Below are positions 1-7,700 of a DNA stretch of 17,854 nucleotides, piece by piece. The stretch is from Bacteroidota bacterium (GTDB lineage: Bacteria; Bacteroidota; Bacteroidia; Flavobacteriales_D; Crocinitomicaceae): the NCBI GenBank assembly GCA_018825925.1, contig JAHKAT010000394.1:1-17854 (forward strand), given 5' to 3'. The notes under the pieces were generated by a model, which worked only from the letters and a program-made list of their open reading frames with translations, had not been told where the DNA came from and searched no databases. Each line of letters opens with the position of its first letter. The first letter of the stretch is position 1. A program made the translations under genes and the position numbers.

Positions 1-223
1 ATGAGTCGCCTTTCCAGCGAAAATTAAAAAACCCCACCAATCCACCTGCAAATCGGGTTTCAGGAGAATAAAAGGCCACTGGAAAACCACGAAACTTAAT
101 GCCTCCTGGTTTCACTGAATCCACTGAACTTGAAGATTTGGCCAAGGTATCATCCACGCTCGCCGCGGCTAAATTAAAATGTGTGAAAATCAGTAGGATA
201 ATGGTTAAAATAAAAAGTTTCAT
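1..223 (-). CDS. Exported outer-membrane beta-barrel protein, N-terminal part only (BamA/TamA-like)
   Basis: The reverse strand reads from an ATG at 223 through 74 codons without a stop and runs off the left edge, so the 3' end is missing. Residues 1-20 form a hydrophobic signal peptide (MKLFILTIILLIF then THFNLAAAS, with an AxA-type cleavage site). A serine-rich linker follows. From about residue 41 the pattern GIKFRGFPVAFYSPETRFAG, then GGLVGFFNFRWKG, resembles the start of a barrel in Bacteroidota BamA/TamA-like (bacterial surface antigen) proteins, where a 'P-x-x-x-Y-S/T-P-E-T' strand is common. The ATG at 235-237 is out of frame and quickly stopped, so 223 is the start. Expected location is the outer membrane. 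The family call rests on about 34 residues and is tentative; that the gene is real and exported is much surer. Confidence 0.72.
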   Translation of the reverse strand, partial: MKLFILTIILLIFTHFNLAAASVDDTLAKSSSSVDSVKPGGIKFRGFPVAFYSPETRFAGGLVGFFNFRWKGDS

Positions 224-297
224 TATTGCTTATTCATGTTTACTAATAGGACATACGGAAAAAAATCCTTCTTGGTTGACTGCACTTTTTTGACTTT

Positions 298-324
298 AAT
301 TTTAAAATCCCTCGGTTTAAAATT
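298..324. repeat. AT-only inverted repeat in the leader of the leftward exported protein
   Basis: Arms AATTTTAAA (298-306) and TTTAAAATT (316-324) are perfect 9-bp complements around a 9-base loop that is GC-richer than the arms. If the leftward promoter at 370-400 is right, the repeat lies in a leader of about 140 nt ahead of the start at 223 and could fold in RNA. In sequence this AT-rich a match could also be chance. Confidence 0.35.
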
Positions 325-335
325 TTGCTCAAACT

Positions 336-366
336 TTTTCGAGCCTCAATTTATTTCGTATTTTCA
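336..366 (+). promoter_or_regulatory. Possible Bacteroidota-type promoter for the methyltransferase
   Basis: TTTT (336-339), 19 nt, then TATTTTCA (359-366) matches TTTG-N19-TAnnTTTG imperfectly, with two mismatches in total. It would give a leader of about 20 nt before the ATG at 393. Weak on its own. Confidence 0.3.
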
Positions 367-369
367 ACT

Positions 370-400
370 CAAATTTAATAGCGTAAAACGGCATGTCAAA
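370..400 (-). promoter_or_regulatory. Bacteroidota-type promoter reading left, overlapping the methyltransferase start codon
   Basis: On the minus strand TTTG (400-397) is followed by exactly 19 nt and then TAAATTTG (377-370). This matches the Bacteroidota housekeeping consensus TTTG-N19..21-TAnnTTTG at every fixed position. Transcription would start near 363 and give a leader of about 140 nt for the exported protein starting at 223. The -33 element lies inside codons 2-3 of the methyltransferase on the opposite strand. Confidence 0.5.
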
Positions 401-1073
401 CCAAGAATCTGTTCAACAAAAAAGCTGGGATCCAATTTGGAACAAAGTGTTTACAGAAAATAACTGGGGGAAATATCCATCAGAAAGTTTGATTCGTTTC
501 GTTGCTCGCAATTATTACAACCAAGAAAGATCCGAAATTCGTATTCTTGAAATTGGATGCGGTCCGGGTGCTAATATCTGGTACCTCAGTCGCGAAGGCT
601 TTCAAGCTTTTGGGCTCGACGGTAGCTCTGTGGCAATTGCGCAAGCTCAGGAACGCTTGGATCATGAACAACTTGAAGCCACTCTTTTAGTCGGCGATAT
701 TTTAAATATTCCATACTCCGACCATTATTTTGACGCCATAATTGATGTCGAATGTTTGTACGCCAACAGCATAGAGAATGCGAAAATTATTCTTGAAGAA
801 ATGCAAAGGGTACTTAAACCTCAGGGCAAACTGTATAGCAGAACCTTTAGCGAGCGCATGTTTGTTGGAGAAAAGAACGACGAAAAAACATTTAAAACCA
901 TCAAAGAAGGTCCAATTGCAAACAAGGGTTTCACGCGATTAATGGACCGCCAAGACATTCAAAACCTATACTCAATCAACTTTAATATTGATTCGATTGA
1001 TTTGGAAGAATCAACTCAAAACAATGGTGCAATTACCTTAAGTGAATATGTAATTGTAGCCTCGCGAGGCTAA
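393..1073 (+). CDS. Class I SAM-dependent methyltransferase
   Basis: A 226-residue cytoplasmic protein with a Rossmann methyltransferase core. Motif I, ILEIGCGPGANIWYL (residues 51-65), binds S-adenosylmethionine. The acidic end of strand 2 is GLDGS (74-78), VGDILNIPYSD (100-110) is the motif II/III region, and RVLKPQGKLYSR (139-150) is the typical strand before the C-terminal part. The first 45 residues (WDPIWNKVF...WGKYPSE) form a substrate-side helix region; the length is usual for stand-alone Methyltransf_11/25-type enzymes. The substrate cannot be read from the sequence. ATG 393 is the only start that leaves the whole core; there is no Shine-Dalgarno sequence. It is divergent from the exported protein and convergent, only 10 nt apart, with paaZ. 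Family call is sure, specific function unknown. Confidence 0.93.
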   Translation: MSNQESVQQKSWDPIWNKVFTENNWGKYPSESLIRFVARNYYNQERSEIRILEIGCGPGANIWYLSREGFQAFGLDGSSVAIAQAQERLDHEQLEATLLVGDILNIPYSDHYFDAIIDVECLYANSIENAKIILEEMQRVLKPQGKLYSRTFSERMFVGEKNDEKTFKTIKEGPIANKGFTRLMDRQDIQNLYSINFNIDSIDLEESTQNNGAITLSEYVIVASRG

Positions 1074-1080
1074 CTTTTTT
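1057..1080 (+). terminator. Intrinsic terminator embedded in the end of the methyltransferase gene
   Basis: TAGCCTCGCGAGGCTA (1057-1072) is a perfect 16-bp palindrome that folds as a 6-bp stem with a CGCG loop, followed by a T run at 1075-1080. The hairpin covers the last coding codons (Val-Ala-Ser-Arg-Gly) and the first two bases of the TAA stop. On the minus strand no T run follows, so it should end plus-strand transcription only. Confidence 0.7.
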
Positions 1081-1083
1081 AAA

Positions 1084-3135
1084 TTACTTGCTCTGATCTA
1101 ACTTTCTAACCATTGTTAAAATGGTAGCTAATGCTACAGTTTCACCTGTTTCATCATAACAGTCCACTAAAAACTTCACAATTCCTTTGGCGATATCGTC
1201 TTCAGACTTTTTCTCTTGGTCTATTTTTTCCTTCGCTGTAAAACGAACACCAATGGTTGCTCCCGGATAAACTGGTTTCGTAAATCGTGCTTCGTCGATA
1301 CCGTAATTCAATAAAACAGGCCCTTTTTTCGGGTCGACAAACAAACCTGCCGCTTTCGATAAAATAAAGTAACCGTGTGCAACGCGACCTTCAAAAATGG
1401 TTCCTTCCAAAGATGTTTCGTCCATGTGGGCATAGAAATTATCGCCAGAAACATTCGCGAAATTTACAATATCAGCATCCGTTACAGTGTGTTTGTGGGT
1501 AAACACCGTTTCGCCAACCACAATCTCTTCAAAATGCTTTCTAAAGACGTGAGGATTGGCCTCTGGCATTTCTGCTCCTACTTGAAATTGTTCTGTAATT
1601 TGAGTAATCGTTGTTGGGTGACCTTGAATTGCCGTGCGTTGCAAGTAGTGCATTACACCGCGTTTCCCGCCCATTTCTTCGCCACCACCAGCTCTACCCG
1701 GACCGCCATGTGTCAATAAAGGCATCGGTGAACCATGTCCAGTACTTTCCTTAGCACATTGTTCATTGAGCACCAAGATACGACCGTGCATGCTCGCAGC
1801 GCCAATTACAAATTCTTTAGCTTCTTGGTCGCTTGGCGTTACGATAGAAGAGACCAACGATCCTTTCCCCATTTTTGCCAATTCAATTGCATCCTCTATC
1901 TCTTTGTAAGGCATGATGGTTGAAACTGGTCCAAAAGCCTCAATATCATGCACATCCGTTTTGTTGAATGGATCATCATTTCGGAATAAAATCGGTGAGA
2001 AAAAGGCGCCTTTTTTTGCATCAGCACCTACCACTTCCACTTCATTTGCGTTTCCAAAAACGATTTGTTGCGAAGCGGCCAATAGGTTCACATTCTCGCG
2101 AACACGCTCTACTTGCGTCATCGTAGCCAATGATCCCATTCTCACACCTTCAGCGCTAGGGTCACCAATTACAGTTGTTGCCAAGCGCGCTGTAATTCCT
2201 TTTTGCACCTCATCGATTAGATCCTCGGGCACAAATATTCTTCGAACTGCCGTACATTTTTGTCCAGCTTTTACAGTGATTTCTTTTACTGTTTCTTTAA
2301 TAAACAAATCAAATTCGATGGTTCCAGGAACCGCTTTTTTACCTAGAACAGTAGCATTTAATGAATCAGCTTCAAGATTAAAAGAAACGCTTTCTTCTAC
2401 TATTTGAGGTAGGCTTTTCAATTTTTTTCCGGTAGCAGCACTTCCTGTGAAAGTAACAACATCTTGACTTGAAACATGATCCAGAATTCCTCTACCTAAA
2501 CCGCAAACCAATTGCAGTGCTCCCTCTGGTAAAATCTTGGAATCGATGATATCTCGCACCATCACCTCTGTCAAGAAGCAAGTAAATTCGGATGGCTTTA
2601 CGATAGCTGGAACTCCTGCCATTAAGTTAACAGCGATTTTCTCCAACATTCCCCAAATTGGGAAATTAAAGGCATTGATATGAATGGCAACACCTTCTTT
2701 GGGCACCATGATGTGGTGACCGATAAAAGTTCCATTTTTTGAAAGCGGCGCAGCCACTCCATCGACATAATAGGGCAAATCGGGAAATTGACGACGTAGA
2801 GAAGCATTGGCGAATAAATTACCAATTCCTCCTTCGATGTCAATCCATGAATCCACCTTGGTGGCTCCAGTCCAAACACTTACTTCATAATAGTAAGCCT
2901 TCTTTTCCATTAAAAACAAAGCCAATGCCTTAATCATTCTTCCTCGCTCCTGAAAAGTCATTTTACGCAAAGCTCTACCCCCCGTTTTGGTGGCATATTC
3001 AATCGCACTTTTGTAATCAAATCCAGCCGAGGACGTTTCGCCGATTAGTTCACCTGTGATGGCATTGTATAAATTAGTCTCAGTTCCGGTTCCATCCATC
3101 CACTGACCATTCAAGTAACTTTGATATCGACGCAT
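1084..3135 (-). CDS. paaZ: PaaZ: oxepin-CoA hydrolase / 3-oxo-5,6-dehydrosuberyl-CoA semialdehyde dehydrogenase
   Basis: A 683-residue bifunctional enzyme of aerobic phenylacetate degradation. It opens the oxepin-CoA ring and then oxidises the aldehyde formed, using NADP. The length matches E. coli PaaZ (681). Residues 1 to about 515 are an aldehyde dehydrogenase domain with the general base E255 in FNLEADSLN and the nucleophile C294 in AGQKCTAVRR, one residue off E. coli E256 and C295. Residues about 532-683 are a MaoC-like (R)-hydratase hot-dog domain with D565 and H570 in SGDNFYAHMDE, the counterparts of E. coli D561 and H566. Both active sites look intact. The rest of the pathway (paaABCE, paaG, paaJ, paaK) is not in the window, so the gene stands alone here. 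It has its own candidate promoter behind a terminator. Confidence 0.96.
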   Translation of the reverse strand: MRRYQSYLNGQWMDGTGTETNLYNAITGELIGETSSAGFDYKSAIEYATKTGGRALRKMTFQERGRMIKALALFLMEKKAYYYEVSVWTGATKVDSWIDIEGGIGNLFANASLRRQFPDLPYYVDGVAAPLSKNGTFIGHHIMVPKEGVAIHINAFNFPIWGMLEKIAVNLMAGVPAIVKPSEFTCFLTEVMVRDIIDSKILPEGALQLVCGLGRGILDHVSSQDVVTFTGSAATGKKLKSLPQIVEESVSFNLEADSLNATVLGKKAVPGTIEFDLFIKETVKEITVKAGQKCTAVRRIFVPEDLIDEVQKGITARLATTVIGDPSAEGVRMGSLATMTQVERVRENVNLLAASQQIVFGNANEVEVVGADAKKGAFFSPILFRNDDPFNKTDVHDIEAFGPVSTIMPYKEIEDAIELAKMGKGSLVSSIVTPSDQEAKEFVIGAASMHGRILVLNEQCAKESTGHGSPMPLLTHGGPGRAGGGEEMGGKRGVMHYLQRTAIQGHPTTITQITEQFQVGAEMPEANPHVFRKHFEEIVVGETVFTHKHTVTDADIVNFANVSGDNFYAHMDETSLEGTIFEGRVAHGYFILSKAAGLFVDPKKGPVLLNYGIDEARFTKPVYPGATIGVRFTAKEKIDQEKKSEDDIAKGIVKFLVDCYDETGETVALATILTMVRKLDQSK

Positions 3136-3251
3136 TGCTTTGATTTTTTTAGAATCGTAAAGTTAAAAAATTCGGAGGAGTGAAAAATGGATTTCTTACA
3201 AACTCCCGCATTTCGTAGTTCAAAGTGTTTTTCTTTTACCTAAAAGGAACA

Positions 3252-3284
3252 CAAAGCTAGCACAAAGAACGCCTGAAGGTAAAA
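3252..3284 (-). promoter_or_regulatory. Candidate promoter for paaZ
   Basis: On the minus strand TAGCTTTG (3259-3252) is an exact TAnnTTTG. Twenty-one nt upstream is TTTT (3284-3281), a 3/4 match to the -33 element, supplied by the T tract of the preceding terminator. Transcription would start near 3246, about 110 nt before the paaZ ATG. Confidence 0.45.
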
Positions 3285-3313
3285 GGGCCAAATCATTTCT
3301 GATTCAGCCCTTT
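3281..3313 (-). terminator. Strong intrinsic terminator after the lipoprotein gene
   Basis: The minus-strand RNA folds AAAGGGC-U-GAAUCA / GAAA loop / UGAUUU-G-GCCCUUU into a continuous 14-bp stem with a GAAA tetraloop and two G-U wobbles, ending in UUUU. On the plus strand the two wobbles become C-A mismatches, so the hairpin is suited to the minus strand. It begins about 25 nt past the lipoprotein stop. Confidence 0.75.
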
Positions 3314-3337
3314 GTTCTATATTTTTAATCCTAAATT

Positions 3338-3907
3338 TTAATCTTTCGGGATTTCTTTCTTTTTAATTGGAGACAAATACAATTCAGTAGTTTCAAAATA
3401 TCCTCTCTTCTCATCTTTATTACCATCTAAAATTAGCATATTATCACCTTTATTCTTCAAACGTCCTGAAGGAGAGTATATAAAACCCAATTGTTCATCG
3501 CCTACTGCTAGGTTTATATAATTTGACCTTTTATACGTTGTTTGATAAATAATTTTCTCATTCAATTTTCCGCCACTTTTTTTCAAAATTCGACTTAAAA
3601 AATCCAAACCTTGGTAGGTTGAATCTTTTAAGAATTTAGTATGAATAGTCAATAAACCATCCTTATCAAAGTCCAAATATAAATAGTCACAGGGCCATTC
3701 TTTTGTTTCTGATACAGCGTAATAAAGCGGTGAACCATCTACTGGATGCAATTTTGTAGAATCAACTTTGGCATAACCAATTAATAGGCTATCAAGTCGC
3801 CAAGCTATATTCTCTTTGACCATAAATTTACTTGACTCTTTATTACATGACTGGAATATCACAGCGCCAAAAATGAGTACTGCAAATACTAAAAGTGAAA
3901 ATTTCAT
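3338..3907 (-). CDS. Hypothetical lipoprotein
   Basis: A 189-residue protein that I do not recognise as a named family. Residues 1-20 are a signal sequence ending in a lipobox-like IFQSC with the lipidated cysteine at 21. SCNKESSK after it is the usual Bacteroidota lipoprotein style, so the mature protein should be anchored to the outer or inner membrane, facing the periplasm or the surface. The mature part is mixed hydrophilic with alternating beta-like stretches (DYLYLDFDKDGLLTIHTKF at about 74-92) and a Lys-rich end. No catalytic motif is visible. It is transcribed alone: it has a candidate promoter with upstream phased repeats at 3963-4071 and a strong terminator at 3281-3313. That elaborate control region suggests conditional expression. 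Confidence 0.82.
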   Translation of the reverse strand: MKFSLLVFAVLIFGAVIFQSCNKESSKFMVKENIAWRLDSLLIGYAKVDSTKLHPVDGSPLYYAVSETKEWPCDYLYLDFDKDGLLTIHTKFLKDSTYQGLDFLSRILKKSGGKLNEKIIYQTTYKRSNYINLAVGDEQLGFIYSPSGRLKNKGDNMLILDGNKDEKRGYFETTELYLSPIKKKEIPKD

Positions 3908-3939
3908 TTTAAAATTAGATTGGTTAAGAATTCAGTTGA

Positions 3940-3953
3940 ATAAGTGCACTTAT
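3940..3953. promoter_or_regulatory. 14-bp perfect palindrome just downstream of the lipoprotein promoter
   Basis: ATAAGTGCACTTAT is self-complementary over all 14 bases, with further partial symmetry in TGA...TTCA on either side. It starts within a few bases of the transcription start expected from the -7 box at 3970-3963. It could be an operator for a dimeric repressor or a hairpin at the 5' end of the mRNA. Confidence 0.45.
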
Positions 3954-3962
3954 ATTCAGGTG

Positions 3963-3997
3963 CAAAGGTAGTGCTCAGTTTTAAACTAGGCTTCAAG
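3963..3997 (-). promoter_or_regulatory. Candidate promoter for the lipoprotein gene
   Basis: On the minus strand TACCTTTG (3970-3963) is an exact TAnnTTTG. CTTG (3997-3994) lies 23 nt upstream as a -33 element, 3/4 matching and at the wide end of the usual spacing. The leader would be about 50 nt. Confidence 0.5.
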
Positions 3998-4030
3998 CTA
4001 GATGATTTTTTCTTTATCAATTATCACAGA

Positions 4031-4071
4031 GGGGGGTTCATCGAACATTTTGTGGGTTTCATCGAACATTT
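4031..4071. repeat. Tandem 21-bp-phased direct repeat, possible activator site
   Basis: Two copies, 4031-4050 and 4052-4071, agree at 18 of 20 positions and share the core TTCATCGAACATTT (4037-4050 and 4058-4071). The period is exactly 21 bp, two helical turns. Each core also holds a short dyad, TTC-ATC-GAA. The array lies about 75-115 bp upstream of the expected lipoprotein transcription start and about 100-180 bp before the candidate promoters of the divergent gene at 4314. Together with 3908-4313 it fills the only gene-free stretch over 300 bases. Confidence 0.6.
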
Positions 4072-4147
4072 ACCTTTTTTGAGTAAGGAGCTTCATGTTG
4101 GTTGCCAAATCATTCTTCTTAACTTAAAAACGTATAGTATCTAATAA

Positions 4148-4180
4148 TTGTCTGATAAACAATTGTATGCGTTAAATTTG
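4148..4180 (+). promoter_or_regulatory. Candidate distal promoter for the small gene at 4314
   Basis: TTG (4148-4150), 22 nt, then TAAATTTG (4173-4180), an exact TAnnTTTG. It would give a leader of about 130 nt. Confidence 0.35.
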
Positions 4181-4247
4181 GCAGAAACATTAAAAAGTTC
4201 AAAACATATGTGCAACCTTTTTATTCTAGAAAACCTGTCAAGTGGTT

Positions 4248-4255
4248 TATCTTTG
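4248..4255 (+). promoter_or_regulatory. Candidate proximal -7 box for the small gene at 4314
   Basis: TATCTTTG is an exact TAnnTTTG with a leader of about 50 nt, but there is no clear -33 element upstream at the expected distance. Confidence 0.35.
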
Positions 4256-4313
4256 GGAAAATTTGAATTGAAAGACATCTCGAGAATAAGGAGTTTTTCA
4301 GAATAATCAAGAA

Positions 4314-4685
4314 ATGATAAAACATTCAAAAGTAGAAGAGTTAATCCATGTTTCCATTGAGAATACCGATTTTTCCTACAGAATACCACTTCAGAAACTT
4401 GGAAAAACAATCAAATGGGTGATTGGAAAGAATGAAACAGAAGGAATTGCCTTGAGAAATGTTTCTATTTGGACCTTGAAATTATTCACTAAAAATGTAA
4501 CTGACTTGAAATATGTTGAGGAATTTCAAGAAATTATGCAGCACTATGTCCCGAAAAACTCTATCGATTGGAACGAGACATTATTGGCTTTAGAGGTTCA
4601 AAACGAATACAACAAGTTAAAGCATTCTGAAATGGAAGAGTCTGAACTAATTTCAATTTTGGAAAACAAATTTAAAATTGGTTAA
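4314..4685 (+). CDS. Hypothetical protein, 123 residues
   Basis: I do not recognise this protein. It has no signal peptide or membrane segment. The sequence is a mix of short strands (LIHVSIENTDFSYRIP, residues 10-25) and charged amphipathic helices near the C-terminus (LKHSEMEESELISILENKF), as in a small soluble cytoplasmic protein. An in-frame TAA at 4287 stops any longer N-terminus, so the ATG at 4314 is the first possible start. AAGGAG at 4288-4293 looks like a Shine-Dalgarno sequence but is about 20 nt away, too far to be convincing. It is divergent from the lipoprotein across a shared regulatory stretch and convergent with the large outer-membrane protein. Two TAnnTTTG boxes upstream support transcription in this direction. 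The amino-acid composition is protein-like, but homologues are needed to be sure. Confidence 0.6.
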   Translation: MIKHSKVEELIHVSIENTDFSYRIPLQKLGKTIKWVIGKNETEGIALRNVSIWTLKLFTKNVTDLKYVEEFQEIMQHYVPKNSIDWNETLLALEVQNEYNKLKHSEMEESELISILENKFKIG

Positions 4686-4741
4686 GGCTTTCGTATAATC
4701 CAACAACGGTTAGTGGTTCATGTATACAGATAGCTATTAAA

Positions 4742-7700
4742 CTAAAAAAACGCTCTAACTTCCATTCCTCCCGAATGGATTGTTTTGTTGTTTTCTGATT
4801 TACGGCCAGCATATTGAATAGACAACTGAAGATTTTTGGATAATGAGCGCTGATAACCAGCATTCCAGGTAAAATTTAAACCTGTTTTTAATCCTTCCAA
4901 AAGTTCAAAACCCAAGGCGCTGTTGGCGTTTCCATTGGATTTGATTTGTATGGTTTTGAAACCGGCCAATAAACTTCCTTTTTCAGCTTGATTCAGTTTA
5001 ATATCCGTATTTAATTCTCCCAAATAAGCAAATTCACCGCCTAACTTGGGGTCGTTAAACTTCTCAGTGTACTTGCCTCCAACGGTCCATCTAAAAGTTG
5101 TATTAGGCTGAAAAGCAACCGATGGCTCTACAAATTGGTAACGCAAATTATAATTTCGCCCAGCCGTATAATCTGCACTAACTTGTTTGGATCCTTGCTG
5201 ATACGTGCAGGCCAAAAGTAATTTTCGGAATACATTTAGTTGTGGTTTTACTTCGTGGTATTCCTGCGCTCTTCCGTCAAAACCACTGGCCAACAAGGTT
5301 TTTGATTGATTGTTTTGGAAACTGTATTCGGCAGAAAAAATACTTGAAATTCGGTTAAAATATACAGTGTTTCTGAAGTTGGTACTGGTCGAAATCAATT
5401 GCGTGTCCCGCACATTAGTCAAGCGTGGGTCCAAAGCTTCAAAACCGTTGACACCACTTGTTTTTTTGGTTGTTCTAAATCGTGTTTGAGTAGACACCAA
5501 CGACAAGGCTTTCAAAAATCCAACTTTATTTGCCCACAGTCGCTCTGGTCGCCAAGCAACACTTTGATTTAACTCGTTTGAAAAAGTTTTTACATATACA
5601 TTGCTAGGGGTAAACACGCGGATATAACTTGCTTGATCAACAAATTGAGCTACCTCAAACTCATTCAAATCCTTTATTCCATCACCGTTGTAATCGATCC
5701 ACGTATAAATTCCTTGTCCATCATTCACCTTGATGTACAAAAACTCTTTTCTCAATTCTAATCCAGAGCCGGCTTCATAAAAATTACTGAAAGTCAAAGC
5801 GCTTTTCCAGGCTCTTATTTCGTAATCAACTCTACCAAGCAAACTATTTTCGGGTGTTAAATTCACCAAAACTGTATCCAAAATCTTTAAGGTTCGATAA
5901 TTCGCCAACAAGGTCAGGCGTTGATTTTCTAGATTCCGCGCACTCCATTCTCCTCCGATAGTTGTTGCTTTTGCAGTTGGTCGAAGAATCGTGCTGTCGG
6001 AAATCCAATCGTATCGTTCTCTATAAAAGGCCTTTAGCAAGAAATTGGAAGAATCATTGTTTTGTGCGTAGGCTTGATAATCGTAAAAGCGGTAACTGTT
6101 TCTCGCCAACTTAAATCCAGATCCTTGGTATCTATTTTCCTCAAAATCATCCTGATAACCCAAGCGGATAGGACCAAAACCTTGTGAAATATTCGCTTTG
6201 TGACGGTTGAAAGAATTGTTGGTCGGCTCTAAAGCTTGCAAATAACTACCCGTCCACAAGGCAGCAAATCCTTTGGAATTTATATTCCCACTAGTACCTG
6301 CTCGATACCCTTCAAAAGCCGAACCGATATTATAGCGTTGTCCTTCCACCTGTATGTTTCCAAATTGCGAACGAGAAACCTCTGCCGAAAGCACCGAATA
6401 GAACTGTTCACCAGTATAACCAGCGTTTCGTACATTCCAATCACGATCAAATTCAACCGCTCTAAATTGTTGAATAGGTTTAAAGTTGACGTCCAAATAT
6501 TCGAAAGTTCCTTTGTTTATTAATTTCCAGGGGCGCAAAGAATCTCCGAATTCTCGCTTGTATTCTAGCCCAAATTTATTCGCATAGCCTTGGTCGTCTT
6601 TTTGATCCAAGCGTGAAAAGGTATTTATGTCGTTAATAGAGACGGCAGCCTCATTTTCAATAGTCCATCGTTTTGAAATTCGATAGCGGACGCCGGTATT
6701 GATCAATTGTGTTTTTTTAGGTGTTGCCAGCAAACGCGCGGCAATGAAATCTCCTTGTGAAACGCCGGCGATCGGCGCCACCCAGCGATACACCCTACCC
6801 AAGGCATTAAAATTTGAGAAAACATAATCTCCGTTTCCTTGTCCAACATTAATAAAAACGGCCCTATACAACGCGCTATCTTGGTTTACCGTGTACACCA
6901 AAACGCTATCGTACCCGAGGCTATCCCGCAAAGCATAAAGTACTTGGTTATCGACAAAGCCTATAGAATCTATGCTAGAAGCTCTTGCCAATTGCAAGCT
7001 GTCGCCAATGGTGGACAAATATCGTTTTTGATCGAAACTCAAATCCTGTTGTAAGGACTGATTTTTCGCATCTTGTTCGGAGTAACCATTGAGCCAAAAA
7101 TCCAGTTTTGGTCCTTCGTAGGAAATTGAAGTTTGTAGAATAGATCGAGCATAATTTTGATCGGAGTATTGAAACTCTATCACTATCCTAGAATCTTTAG
7201 TAATCAAATTTCTACTCGTAAAAGTTACCTCTGCTGTGTTGTAATTCACTGTATAGTCAAATTCTTGACCCCTATCAAGTAAGCGACCATCAATGAAAAC
7301 TTGTTCTGTTCCGGATAAAACAATAATAAACGGCTCATTTTCAGCGCCTGTCAACCTATACGGACCTTGATTTCCTTCCACTCCTTGAATGATTTGTCGG
7401 TTAAATTTACCACGAGAAAGGGCTCCACTAAACTGCGTGTTCCAGCGGCGAGTACTGTCGATTATAATTGCATTTTCAAACGTAAGTCCCTGAGCTCTTT
7501 TTTGATAGGTAAGAAAATAACCCTTTGGTTTTCGCAACCAAAAATCTCCGGCGATTAATTTGAATTGATCATTGTATAGTTGGACAAAAACTTGGTCAAA
7601 TTCGCGCAATTGGTTGGTGTTTCCATCGGGTTGAATCGGTAAGTTATCGTCTGTTAACACCGCCAATAGTTTTAAGTTGGGGGCAATATCTCCCGATAAT

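Noticed and set aside
99..293. A 64-codon plus-strand frame near the left edge
   Set aside because: It lies antisense to the exported protein, which has a clear signal peptide and barrel-like motif on the minus strand.
1913..2407. A 164-codon plus-strand frame inside paaZ
   Set aside because: It is antisense to the intact aldehyde dehydrogenase domain; long antisense frames are common over conserved genes.
3944..4144. A 66-codon plus-strand frame containing a Gly-Phe-Ile-Glu-His repeat
   Set aside because: The peptide repeat is only the translation of the 21-bp-phased DNA repeat. The frame covers the promoter and regulatory region of the lipoprotein and has no protein-like character otherwise.
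4141..4410. An 89-codon minus-strand frame overlapping the start of the 123-residue gene
   Set aside because: It overlaps a better plus-strand frame that has TAnnTTTG boxes upstream; its composition looks like antisense translation.
4686..4741. A terminator between the 123-residue gene and the large outer-membrane protein
   Set aside because: No stem of useful length followed by a T run was found in this 56-base gap on either strand.
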